From Spirochaetota bacterium (GTDB lineage: Bacteria; Spirochaetota; Spirochaetia; Treponematales; Rectinemataceae): a stretch of 64,000 nucleotides of DNA. The notes beneath the pieces are model-generated. The model was not told where the DNA came from. It was given only the letters and a program-made list of their open reading frames with translations, and did not search any database. The stretch is taken from assembly GCA_022711355.1 (NCBI GenBank), contig JAKLFE010000015.1, positions 1 through 64,000 of the forward strand, read 5' to 3'. The first letter of the stretch is position 1; each line of letters starts with the position of its first letter. The translations under genes were made by a program, and so were the position numbers. Shown here in pieces: positions 7,947-15,904 of the stretch.

Positions 7947-9449
7947 CTACTCCCCCCCGCCGGCGATCACGTGCAGGACATCCCGTTCCGTCAAGCTCTC
8001 CCCGGAGAGCTCTCCCACGATCGCCCGGTCCTTCATGACGATCAGGCGGGAGCAGGTGCGGAGCATCTCCTCGATTTCGGAGGAGATGAAGGTCACGCTG
8101 ACCCCCTCCTCGGCGAGCTTGAGCACGAGCTTCTGGATCTCCACCTTGGTCCCGACGTCGATCCCCCGCGTGGGCTCGTCGAGGATCAGGTACTCGGGGT
8201 GGGTGAGCAGCCAGCGGGCGAGGATGACCTTCTGCTGGTTGCCGCCGGAGAGCGACTTGATGGGGGTGCTGGTGGACGCGGTCTTGATGTTCAGGCGCTC
8301 TATGTACTCGTCGGCGAAGGACTCCGCCTCTTTCCGGGAAAAGGGCTTGAAGAAGCCCTTCATGACCTGCAGGGCCAGGATGATGTTATCCCGGACGGAG
8401 AGCTCGGCGATGATGCCGTCGCCCTTGCGGTCCTCGGGAAGGTAGCCGATGCCCAGCTTCATCGCCTGTATCGGCTCGCCGATCCTGGCTTTCCTCCCAT
8501 GCACCTTGATCTCGCCGCCGGTCACCTTGTCCGCGGCGTAGATCGCCCGGACGCTCTCGCTGCGCCCCGAGCCGAGCAGGCCGGTGAAGCCGTTCACCTC
8601 GCCTTTCCGGATCGCGAAGTCGAAGGGCCGGACCCCCGCGGCGCTCGAGAGCCCCTGCGCCTCGAATACGGGCGCGCCGCCCTCGAGAGCGGGGACCTCG
8701 CGCTTCTTGATCTGCGAGACATCGTCCAGCGCCTTGCCCATCATCTTCGAGACGAGCTCGAGCTGGGGCAGCGAGGAGGCGTCGTAGTCGCCGATGAACT
8801 CCCCGTTGCGGAGCACTGTGATCCGGTCCGAGATCTCGTAGACCTGGTCGAGGAAGTGGGTCACGAAGACGATGCCCACGCCACGCGATTTCAGCTCGCG
8901 CATGAGGGAGAAGAGCTTCCGCACCTCGTCCTCGTCCAGGCTGGAGGTGGGCTCGTCGAGGATGAGGATCCTGCAGTCCATATCGATCGCGCGGGCGATC
9001 GCGATCATCTGCTGGACGGCGAGCGAGCAGCTGGAGAGCTGCTGGGTCGGCCGCGCCGGGATGCCGAGCGAGTCCAGGAGCCGCGCCGTCTTCTCCCTCA
9101 TCCCCTTCCAATCGACGAAGGCGTAGCGGCCTCGGCCGATGAACATGTTCTCCGCGACCGTCAGGTTGTGGCAGAGGCTTATCTCCTGATAGACGGTGCC
9201 GACCCCGAAAGCCTGGGCGTCCTGGGGAGACCGGAAATGCATGGCCTTCCCCTCCACCGTTATCTGGCCCGAGTCTTTTTCGTAGACCCCGGTCATGACC
9301 TTTATGAGCGTGGACTTCCCCGCCCCGTTCTCGCCCATGAGGGCGTGGACCTCGCCTGAGCGGAGCGTGAAGCTCACGTCATGGAGGGCCCTGACCCCGG
9401 GGAACGACTTGCAGATGCCCCGCATTTCCAGCACATTCGGCGTTTGCAA
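7947..9449 (-). CDS. CUT2-family sugar ABC transporter ATP-binding protein (YtfR-like)
   Basis: Two fused ABC domains. The first has Walker A GENGAGKST and Walker B ILILDEPTSSLD. The second has the usual degenerate P-loop GLLGSGRSE, signature LSGGNQQKV and Walker B YLILDEPTRGID, as in RbsA/YtfR. I choose a TTG start: GGGAGAGAAG lies just upstream and gives 500 residues, the same length as E. coli YtfR. A GTG 16 codons further upstream would sit inside an intergenic hairpin. It powers import with the two downstream permeases. It is separated from the binding-protein gene by a stem-loop. Confidence 0.93.
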   Translation of the reverse strand: MQTPNVLEMRGICKSFPGVRALHDVSFTLRSGEVHALMGENGAGKSTLIKVMTGVYEKDSGQITVEGKAMHFRSPQDAQAFGVGTVYQEISLCHNLTVAENMFIGRGRYAFVDWKGMREKTARLLDSLGIPARPTQQLSSCSLAVQQMIAIARAIDMDCRILILDEPTSSLDEDEVRKLFSLMRELKSRGVGIVFVTHFLDQVYEISDRITVLRNGEFIGDYDASSLPQLELVSKMMGKALDDVSQIKKREVPALEGGAPVFEAQGLSSAAGVRPFDFAIRKGEVNGFTGLLGSGRSESVRAIYAADKVTGGEIKVHGRKARIGEPIQAMKLGIGYLPEDRKGDGIIAELSVRDNIILALQVMKGFFKPFSRKEAESFADEYIERLNIKTASTSTPIKSLSGGNQQKVILARWLLTHPEYLILDEPTRGIDVGTKVEIQKLVLKLAEEGVSVTFISSEIEEMLRTCSRLIVMKDRAIVGELSGESLTERDVLHVIAGGGE

Positions 9450-9483
9450 TTGCTTCTCTCCCGACGCAGTATACACAATAATC

Positions 9484-9522
9484 GCGGTGCGGCGCACCGG
9501 ATTCCTCCGAACGCCGCACCGC
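9484..9522 (-). promoter_or_regulatory. Stem-loop between binding-protein and ATPase genes
   Basis: Perfect 11-bp inverted repeat (9484-9494 with 9512-9522) and a 17-nt loop, with no following U-run. In CUT transporters such hairpins protect the binding-protein message and reduce read-through, giving more binding protein than membrane parts. That role is inferred. Confidence 0.6.
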
Positions 9523-9557
9523 TGGTGTGACTTACGAGATCCCGGGACGGGGGAACG

Positions 9558-10538
9558 TCACTTCGTGATCACGCCCTTGCCGGGGTCGGCGTTGATGCCC
9601 TTCTCGGCGATGAGCTTGTCGGTGATCGTGGCGGTATCGGCGATGATCTCCTTCTGGAAGACCTTCCCCGTGGGAGCCTTCTTGCCGGCCTTGATCCAGG
9701 TCGCGATCTCGGCGGCCTGGCGGGGGCTGCACTGGACGTCGCAATCCCAGTAGCCGGCCTGCACGTTGCGCAGCGCGAAGCGGTTGAAGTCGAAGCCGAT
9801 TATCTTGACCTTGCCGCCCTTGCCGTGGCTGATGCCGGCCGCGTCGAGGGCCTGGACGGCGCCCTGGGCCATGCCGTCGTTCTCCGCGTAGATGACGTTG
9901 AAATCCTTGCCGGCGGTGATCGCGGCCTCGACCACCTTGCGGGCCTCCTCGAGGCTCCAGCTGTCGCCGCCGGTCCCGTCGGCCACGATCTTGAGCTTGC
10001 CGGCGTCGCGGGCCTTGAGCAGGGCGCCCGAGCGGCCGAGCTCGGCCGCGGAGCCCAGCTGGCCGCGGATGAGGATCACGTTGTAGCTGGCGAGCTTCTG
10101 CTTCAGCAGCCAATTCACGGCGTTCTCGCCCTCGGCGGCCATGTCCGAGACGAGAGCCGCCCGGTAGTTCGCGGCGTCGGTGTCGATGAGGCGGTCGAAG
10201 AGGAAGACCGTCACGCCGGCCTTCTTCGCGGACTGCAGCACGTTGTCCCAGCCGGAGGCGTTCGCGGCCGAGATCAGGAGGTAGTCCACGCCGTCGCGGA
10301 TGTAGCCCTGGGCCGCGGCGATCTGCTCGCTGTTGTCGCCGGTGTTGGTCTGCTTCGCGTCGTAGCCGTTCGCCTTCGAGAAGACATTGTTCATGTCCTC
10401 GACGTTGGCCTGCCGGTAGCCGGACTCCTCGGGGGGCAGGTTGACGATGCCCACCTTGATCGCGGGAGCGGCGAACGCCGCGCCGACCGCCGCCAGCAGC
10501 ACGAGAACCGTCAATACCGTCTTCGCTCGAAATGCCAT
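9558..10538 (-). CDS. Periplasmic sugar-binding protein of the CUT2 transporter
   Basis: 326 residues with a classic signal peptide (TVLTVLVLLAAVGAAFA / APAIKVG). Periplasmic-binding-protein type 1 fold: VGIVNLPPEESGYRQ, LLISAANASGWDNVLQ, FLFDRLID, IYAENDGMAQGA and IIGFDFNRFALR are the sugar-binding segments of the ribose/galactofuranose group. It delivers substrate to the permease pair encoded downstream. The ATG has GGAGGT 7 nt upstream. It is the first gene of the transporter operon, with a long AT-containing leader carrying palindromes. The ligand cannot be read from sequence; YtfQ-like features favour a furanose or galactose-type sugar. Confidence 0.92.
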   Translation of the reverse strand: MAFRAKTVLTVLVLLAAVGAAFAAPAIKVGIVNLPPEESGYRQANVEDMNNVFSKANGYDAKQTNTGDNSEQIAAAQGYIRDGVDYLLISAANASGWDNVLQSAKKAGVTVFLFDRLIDTDAANYRAALVSDMAAEGENAVNWLLKQKLASYNVILIRGQLGSAAELGRSGALLKARDAGKLKIVADGTGGDSWSLEEARKVVEAAITAGKDFNVIYAENDGMAQGAVQALDAAGISHGKGGKVKIIGFDFNRFALRNVQAGYWDCDVQCSPRQAAEIATWIKAGKKAPTGKVFQKEIIADTATITDKLIAEKGINADPGKGVITK

Positions 10539-10573
10539 TCCGTACCTCCATCGATTCGAAACGACTGCACTTT

Positions 10574-10585
10574 TTGCCGCGGCAA
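10574..10585. promoter_or_regulatory. Palindrome TTGCCGCGGCAA, operator candidate
   Basis: Perfect 12-bp palindrome with a central CCGCGG, 36 nt before the start of the sugar-binding protein gene. The size and central CG resemble LacI-family operators, but the adjacent regulator is AraC-type, so the binding protein is unknown. Confidence 0.35.
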
Positions 10586-10769
10586 CGCCGCGCATCGGCC
10601 GATCCGCCGTCCGGGCCCGGGCCGGGCCTCGCCCGGCTCTCCGCCTTAGCCCTCGCTCCTGTCTATTTCAAACCCGTTTCGCCAAACGCGCTTTAGACAA
10701 ATCGGTTTTTTAGGGCACTATTCGAGGATGGCCGAGGGGACGAATGAAGGAAACGAAGACGCAAGGAAT

Positions 10770-10872
10770 AAACCACAGAGGCACAGAGGCACAGAGTTAA
10801 GAGAAGAGAGGAGAGTGAATTCCAACCCTTTCCCTATTTCTCTGTGCCTCTGTGCCTCTGTGCCTCTGTGGA
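10770..10872. repeat. Palindromic CACAGAGG-repeat element, copy A
   Basis: Left arm (10771-10796) is made of CCACAGAGG and GCACAGAGG units, the right arm (10839-10871) of TCTGTGCC octads. They are separated by about 40 nt of purine-rich then pyrimidine-rich DNA. The arms can pair into a long hairpin. Related elements lie at about 47.97, 50.45 and 62.51 kb. It sits between the ends of two transcription units and has lower GC than its flanks. Confidence 0.85.
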
Positions 10873-10902
10873 CTATTCGCCGTAGCGGGCCGTGTCTCGG
10901 CC

Positions 10903-12786
10903 TTAGTACTCCCTGCCGATCATGTCCCTGCGGGCGGTCGCGGCCGTGAAGACGCCCTCGGAGGTGATCATCCGGATGGGCAGGTCCTTGCCCGCCATGT
11001 AGTCCTGCACGGCCTTCATCAGCTGGGGACCGAGGATGGGGTTGCATTCCACGGAGCAGTTCATCTCGCCGGCCGCCATGGCCTTGAAGGCGTCCTTGAT
11101 CCCGTCGACCCCGACGATGACGATATCCCTGCCGGGCTTGAGGCCCCGCTCCTTTATCGCCTGGATCGCGCCGATCGCCATATCGTCGTTGTGCGAGAAG
11201 ACGGCGTCGATCCTCCGGCCCTCGGCGGCGAGGATGCCCTTCATCACCGAGTATCCCTGGGCGCGGAAGAAGTCGCCCGACTCAGAGGCGATGATGCGGT
11301 AGCTCGGGCGGTCCCTGATCACTTCCTCGAAGCCCAGCTTCCGGTCGATCGTGGGGGCCGAGCCGGGATTCCCCTGGAGCTCCACGATGTTCACCTCGTC
11401 CCGGTCCTTCAGGGTCTCGACGAGCCAGCGGGCGGCGCGGCGCCCCTCCTCGACGAAGTCCGAGCCCATGAAGGAGAGCCAGAGGGAGTCGTCCTTGAGG
11501 CCGATCCTCCGGTCCGTGAGGATGACCGGGATGCCCGCCTCCTTGGCCTCGCGCAGCACCTCGTCCCAGCCGGAATCCACCACGGGGGAGAAGGCGATGA
11601 CGTCGACCTTGCGCGCGATGAAGGAGCGGATCGCCGCGATCTGGTTACCCTGGAGCTGCTTGCCGTCCTCGAACAGGAGCTCGATGCCTGCCTTGGCCGC
11701 GGCGCTCTTGATCGACTTGGTGTTGGCGACGCGCCACTCGCTCTCGGCGCCCACCTGGGCGAAGCCGAGGACGATGGGCCCGCGCCGGGGCGAAGCGCCG
11801 GGGCCGGCCCGGGCCTCGCTCGAGGCTCCCCCGGCCAGGGACTCGCCGGTGACCAGGCGGGGCCTGAGGTAGATCTTCTTGGGGATGCCCTCCTTCTTCA
11901 GGAGGAGGTCCATGGCGTAGCCCACGGCTTCCTTGCCCCCCGTGGGGCAGGTGAAGGTGGCGGAGAGGATGCCCTTGCGGACGAGCTCGATGCCGCCCAT
12001 CGGGCCGGGCAGGCCGTCGATGCCGATGAAGGCGGTCCCCGCCCGGCCCGCGGCGCGGAAGGCGCGCCAGGCCCCGTAGGCCATCGCGTCGTTCTGGGCG
12101 AAGACCGCGTCGACCGGCGGCAGGGAGGGGCCCCGGGCCGCGAGCTCGTCCTCGGCCCGGTCGCGGAGCCAGTCCGCGACGATGGGCTCGAAGAGCCGCA
12201 CGTCGGCCCGCTTGCCGATCTCCTCGCGGAAGCCCGAGCTCCGCTCGAGGGAGGGCGGAGAGCCGGAGCGCCCCTCGATCTCGAGGACGTTCCCGCCCCG
12301 CCGGCCGAGGAGCCCGGAGGCGACGCGCCCCGCCTCGCGGCCGAGGCGCTCGTTGTCCGGCCCGATGAAGAGCGTGTAGTCGTAGCCCTCGACGGCCCGG
12401 TCGAGGACGATGACCGGTATCCTCGCGTAGGCCTCCCGCACGATCGGGGTCAGGGCCCCGGCCTCGGTGGGGGACACGATGAGGAGGTCGATGCCGAAGC
12501 CCATGAGCCGCCTGACGTCCTCGATCTGCCGGGCGCTCGAGTCGGCGGCGTCGGCGTAGATCATCCGCAGCCGCCGCTGCCGGCCGGCCTCCTCGCGGAT
12601 CTCCTCGGTCATGGCGACGCGCCAGGGCTCGGTGAGGTTGGCCTGGGAGACGCCGACGAGGAAGCGCCCGTCCGCGTCCGAGCGCGCGGCGCGGCCGCAG
12701 GAGGGGAGGAGCGCCGCGAGGGCGGCCAGGGCAAGGGCGCCTAACGCGCTCCTGAGCGCCGCGGCGGGCGGGGAGGCGCGGCTCAC
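10903..12786 (-). CDS. Lipoprotein with two tandem periplasmic sugar-binding domains
   Basis: 627 residues. The N-terminus (LGALALAALAALLPSC) is a lipoprotein signal ending in a lipobox cysteine. Domain 1 (about 40-312) is a type-1 periplasmic binding fold (FLVGVSQANLTEPWR, LLIVSPTEAGALTP, VIVLDRAVEG, VFAQNDAMAYGA, FIGIDGLPGP). A roughly 20-residue Ala/Gly/Pro/Arg linker follows. Domain 2 (about 333-627) closely resembles the galactofuranose-binding protein YtfQ (VLGFAQVGAESEWRVANT, FSPVVDSGWDEVL, VELQGNPGSA, HNDDMAIGAIQAIK). The GTG start overlaps the response-regulator stop as GTGA. I infer a sensor that presents sugar occupancy to the kinase, as XylFII does for LytS/YesN, but doubled. It could instead be a high-capacity transporter binding protein. 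Confidence 0.88.
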   Translation of the reverse strand: MSRASPPAAALRSALGALALAALAALLPSCGRAARSDADGRFLVGVSQANLTEPWRVAMTEEIREEAGRQRRLRMIYADAADSSARQIEDVRRLMGFGIDLLIVSPTEAGALTPIVREAYARIPVIVLDRAVEGYDYTLFIGPDNERLGREAGRVASGLLGRRGGNVLEIEGRSGSPPSLERSSGFREEIGKRADVRLFEPIVADWLRDRAEDELAARGPSLPPVDAVFAQNDAMAYGAWRAFRAAGRAGTAFIGIDGLPGPMGGIELVRKGILSATFTCPTGGKEAVGYAMDLLLKKEGIPKKIYLRPRLVTGESLAGGASSEARAGPGASPRRGPIVLGFAQVGAESEWRVANTKSIKSAAAKAGIELLFEDGKQLQGNQIAAIRSFIARKVDVIAFSPVVDSGWDEVLREAKEAGIPVILTDRRIGLKDDSLWLSFMGSDFVEEGRRAARWLVETLKDRDEVNIVELQGNPGSAPTIDRKLGFEEVIRDRPSYRIIASESGDFFRAQGYSVMKGILAAEGRRIDAVFSHNDDMAIGAIQAIKERGLKPGRDIVIVGVDGIKDAFKAMAAGEMNCSVECNPILGPQLMKAVQDYMAGKDLPIRMITSEGVFTAATARRDMIGREY

Positions 12787-13982
12787 GAGGCGGGCCCCTT
12801 GCGATGGTCGGTCGGGGTGGTGCCCGTCACCTTCTTGAAGGCGCGGCTGAAGTAGTGCTGGCTCCGGTAGCCGACCCGCTCCGCCACCTCGAAGGCCTTG
12901 GCCGCGGGGTCGCTCATGAGGACGGCGGCCTTCCGCACCCGGATCCGGTTCAGGTACTCGACGAAGGAGAAGCCCGTCTCGCGCTTCATGAGCCGCGAGA
13001 GGTAGCCGGGGCTGATCTGGAGCTCGGCGGCGGCGTCCTCGAGGCAGAGCTCGGGGTTCCAGTAGTGCTTGTCGACGTAGTTGCGCGCGAGGACCACGAA
13101 GGCCTCGCAGTTGTCGCCGTCGGCGAGCTCGGCGCGGAGCTCGTCGTAGGCGTCGCAGATCCCCGCGGCCGGGTCGGGGACCGCCCGCGTCGCCACCGAG
13201 GGCGACTGGAAGACCTGCTCCCCCGCGCGCCGCTCGACCTCGCCCGCCGCGTCGGCGAGCCGGGCCTCGGGGAGGGCCGGGGCCAGGGCGAGGAGGGTCT
13301 CGGTCTCGTCCTCGAAGACGTAGGTCCCCGCCGGCAGGGCCTCCTCGAGGAGGGTGCGCAGGGCCACGAGGGCGAGGCGGCGGCTCCGCTCCCCGCCGGC
13401 CGAGCCTGAGGGCGAGCGCTCGGGGAAGCGGGCCGCGACGAGGGTCGAGGGCGAGGAGAGCTCGATCCGGAGGAAGGACAGGCCCTCGAGGACCTCGGTC
13501 CGCGAGAGCGAGCCGGAGACCCAGTCCTTGAGGAAGCGCTCGCGGAGCACGGGCAGGTTGCGCTCCAGCTGCTCCCTGGCCCAGGCCGCGTACTTGCCGT
13601 CCTCCTTCCGCGACTCGAGCTCGGCCGCGGCCCGCTCGATCACCGCGACGAAGCTCTCGGCGTCGACGGGCTTGAGCACGTAGTCGAAGACCCGGAGCTT
13701 GACCGCGGCCTGGGCGTACTCGAACTCGTCGTGGCCGGAGACGATGATGAAGATCCGCCCGGGCAGGGCCGCGTTGATCTCCTCGATGAGCTCGAGGCCG
13801 TTCTTGAAGGGCATCCGCACGTCGACGAGGAGGATGTCGGGCTCGTGCTCGAGGGCCAGCTCGTAGGCCAGCTCCCCGTCCTCGGCCTCGGCGACCACCT
13901 CGAGGTCCCGGCACCTCCCGACGAGGGAGCGCAGGCCCCGCCTGATCTTGGGCTCGTCGTCGGCTATCAGCACCTTCCACAT
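12783..13982 (-). CDS. Response regulator with AraC-type DNA-binding domain (YesN-like)
   Basis: 399 residues. The receiver domain (1-120) has the acidic pocket ADDEP, phospho-acceptor Asp in LLVDVRMP (about 54), Thr/Ser switch in IIVSGHDE and Lys in VLKPVD. A variable middle region (about 130-290) joins it to a C-terminal AraC/XylS double helix-turn-helix (LCLEDAAAELQISPGYLSRLMKRE and EVAERVGYRSQHYFSRAFKK). It should be phosphorylated by the kinase encoded 3 nt upstream and activate sugar-uptake genes, probably the CUT2 operon next door. It ends in a GTGA overlap with the tandem binding protein, so the three are co-expressed. Confidence 0.93.
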   Translation of the reverse strand: MWKVLIADDEPKIRRGLRSLVGRCRDLEVVAEAEDGELAYELALEHEPDILLVDVRMPFKNGLELIEEINAALPGRIFIIVSGHDEFEYAQAAVKLRVFDYVLKPVDAESFVAVIERAAAELESRKEDGKYAAWAREQLERNLPVLRERFLKDWVSGSLSRTEVLEGLSFLRIELSSPSTLVAARFPERSPSGSAGGERSRRLALVALRTLLEEALPAGTYVFEDETETLLALAPALPEARLADAAGEVERRAGEQVFQSPSVATRAVPDPAAGICDAYDELRAELADGDNCEAFVVLARNYVDKHYWNPELCLEDAAAELQISPGYLSRLMKRETGFSFVEYLNRIRVRKAAVLMSDPAAKAFEVAERVGYRSQHYFSRAFKKVTGTTPTDHRKGPAS

Positions 13983-13985
13983 GTC

Positions 13986-15800
13986 CTAGTCCTCCGAACC
14001 GATGACCGGATGGCGGATCGTGACCTCGGTGCCCTCGCCCAGGCCGCTCCGGAAGGAGAGGCCGTAGGGCTTGCCGAAGGTCAGCCTGATCCGCTCGTGC
14101 ACGTTGCGGATCCCGTAGCCCCCGAGGTAGCCCTCGCCCCCCCCTTCCAGGGAGGCGTTGAGCCGGGCGACGAGGGCCGCGTCCATGCCGACCCCGTCGT
14201 CGCGCACGGCAAGGAGGAGCTCGGGGCCGGACTCCCCCCGCTCGAGCCTCCCGGTCACCGAGAGGCTGCCCGAGCCCCGCCGCTCCTTGATCCCGTGGTA
14301 GATGGCGTTCTCGACGAGGGGCTGGAGGACGAGGCGCAGGACGCGCAGGCCCCGCAGCCCCTCCTCGACGGAGACCGAGTAGTCGAACTTGTCCTCGTAG
14401 CGCATCTTCTGGATGCAGAGGTAGCTCCGCACGTGCTCGAGCTCGTCGGTGAGGGAGATGATCTCGCGGCCCTTGGACAGGCCGATGCGGAACAGGCTCG
14501 TCAGGGCGCCGACCATGGTGACCACGTCCTCGACGCGGTGCTCCTGGGCCATCCACTGGATCGTGTCGAGGGTGTTGTAGAGGAAGTGGGGCTTGATCTG
14601 CTCCTGCAGGATTCGGAGCTCGGCCTCGCGCTTGGACTGCTGCTCGGAGTAGACCTGGTCGATGAGGCTCTGGATCCGCTCGATCATCTCGTTGAAGCCC
14701 AGGCCCAGCTCGGCGATCTCGTCCCCGCCCTTCCCTGCGAAGCGGACGGCGAGGTCGCCCTGCTCGACGCGCTTCATGAGGCTGCGCAGGCGGAGAACGG
14801 GCTTGGCGACCGAGGAGGTGAAGAAGATGGCGGCCACGATCGCGAGGGCCATGGTCAGGCCGCCAATGAGGAAGGTCCAGTACTTGACGAGGCTCACCTC
14901 CTTGAGCGTCTCGTCGAGCGAGAAGACCCCGACCGTCCTCCAGCCGGTATAGGCCGACTCCTGGGCGAGGACCTGGTAGTCCGCGCCGGCGACCCGGACC
15001 GCGGCCGCGCCGTCCTCGAGGGCCTCGAGGGGGACGCGATAGACGACCTCGTTCACGGGGGCGTAGACCATCTCCCCCGAGCCGTCGGCTATGAACAGGA
15101 AGCCGGCCTTGCCGAGGGCCGCGTCCTTGAACAGCTCCTCGATGGAGGAGAGCTTCATGTCGACGAGGACGGCGCCGCGCACGGCCCCGTCCCGGGCCCC
15201 GGTGACCGCCTTCACGACGGAGACGACCTCGTCGGCCCCGTAGCGCCGCGTGCTCCGGATGTTCCGGCCGATGGGCCTGGCCATGAGGCGGACCTGGCCC
15301 GGGGCCCCGCGGGCCTCGGCGTACCAGCGCTCGTCGGCGAGGCTGTCGCGGGTGGTGCGCGAGAAGCCCTCGCTCTCCCAGGCCCCGCGCTCGGTGACGA
15401 CCAGGAGGCCGGCGATCTCCGGGTGGGTGGCGACGACGGCGGAGACCGCCTCCCGGATGGCCGCCCGCCCGGCCTCGGAGGCCTCCCCGCCCTCGAGGAA
15501 GGCGGCCACCGCGCCGGTCCTCGCGACCAGGTCGATGAGCTTCTCCATCTCCTGGACGCGGAGCTCGATGTTCATCGTGACCTGGCTGATCATGCGGCCG
15601 GTGTGGGCCATGGTCTCGCGCTCGATGGAGGTCGCGTAGAGGGAGGGGCCGATGACGCCGAGGGTGACGAGGGGGAGGGCGAGGATGAGGAGGAAGTAGA
15701 CCATCAGCTTGAGCCGGAGGCTGAGGGACCTGGCCCTCAGCGTCGAAGGCCCGGCCGGGGCGGGGAAGGGGCCGGGCCCCAGGGCTGCCTGAGCTTCCAT
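13986..15800 (-). CDS. Membrane sensor histidine kinase (YesM/LytS type)
   Basis: 604 residues. TM1 at about 30-52, a large extracytoplasmic dCache-like sensor (to about 300), TM2 at about 307-327, HAMP, then the His_kinase domain with EQIKPHFLYNTLD (phospho-His about 403) and an HATPase domain with NAIYHGI, DDGVGM and GYGIRNVHERI. The partner regulator starts 3 nt downstream. The extracytoplasmic domain is the natural docking site for the lipoprotein binding protein of the same operon. Weak Shine-Dalgarno. A TAGAAT -10 box and a perfect palindrome lie just upstream; a GTG inside the palindrome is a less likely alternative start. Confidence 0.93.
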   Translation of the reverse strand: MEAQAALGPGPFPAPAGPSTLRARSLSLRLKLMVYFLLILALPLVTLGVIGPSLYATSIERETMAHTGRMISQVTMNIELRVQEMEKLIDLVARTGAVAAFLEGGEASEAGRAAIREAVSAVVATHPEIAGLLVVTERGAWESEGFSRTTRDSLADERWYAEARGAPGQVRLMARPIGRNIRSTRRYGADEVVSVVKAVTGARDGAVRGAVLVDMKLSSIEELFKDAALGKAGFLFIADGSGEMVYAPVNEVVYRVPLEALEDGAAAVRVAGADYQVLAQESAYTGWRTVGVFSLDETLKEVSLVKYWTFLIGGLTMALAIVAAIFFTSSVAKPVLRLRSLMKRVEQGDLAVRFAGKGGDEIAELGLGFNEMIERIQSLIDQVYSEQQSKREAELRILQEQIKPHFLYNTLDTIQWMAQEHRVEDVVTMVGALTSLFRIGLSKGREIISLTDELEHVRSYLCIQKMRYEDKFDYSVSVEEGLRGLRVLRLVLQPLVENAIYHGIKERRGSGSLSVTGRLERGESGPELLLAVRDDGVGMDAALVARLNASLEGGGEGYLGGYGIRNVHERIRLTFGKPYGLSFRSGLGEGTEVTIRHPVIGSED

Positions 15801-15811
15801 CGTCGACGTCT

Positions 15812-15831
15812 CGTGTACGTACACGATTCTA
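15812..15831 (-). promoter_or_regulatory. Palindrome CGTGTACGTACACG at the sensor-operon promoter
   Basis: A perfect 14-bp palindrome (15812-15825) directly adjoins a TAGAAT -10 box (15826-15831, minus strand), so it covers the expected transcription start of the kinase operon. This position would let a bound protein block transcription. No clear -35 box. Confidence 0.45.
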
Positions 15832-15904
15832 CCCCAGGAATGGCGAGCCGTGGGGAAAAATCGCCGCCGCCGCGGACCAGGCCTCGCCCGCGGCGCAGGC
15901 AGCC

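Larger units (their letters stand above)
10539..10902. other. Intergenic region with no gene
   Basis: Leader and promoter region of the CUT2 operon, followed by one copy of the palindromic CACAGAGG element. It contains a perfect 12-bp palindrome at 10574-10585 and an imperfect long-range inverted pair (AACCCGTTT near 10670 and AAATCGGTT near 10700). I see no coding sequence and no convincing -35/-10 pair. Confidence 0.6.

Noticed and set aside
10770-10872. CRISPR array
   Set aside because: Octad repeats without unique spacers, arranged as inverted arms, and no cas genes. The structure is a palindromic element, not a repeat-spacer array.
10903-14556. A single 1217-codon frame covering the tandem binding protein and the regulator/kinase genes
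   Set aside because: Only the part from 12786 downstream has protein character. The upstream 590 codons are an out-of-frame shadow of the response regulator and kinase genes; the real start is the GTG overlapping the regulator stop.
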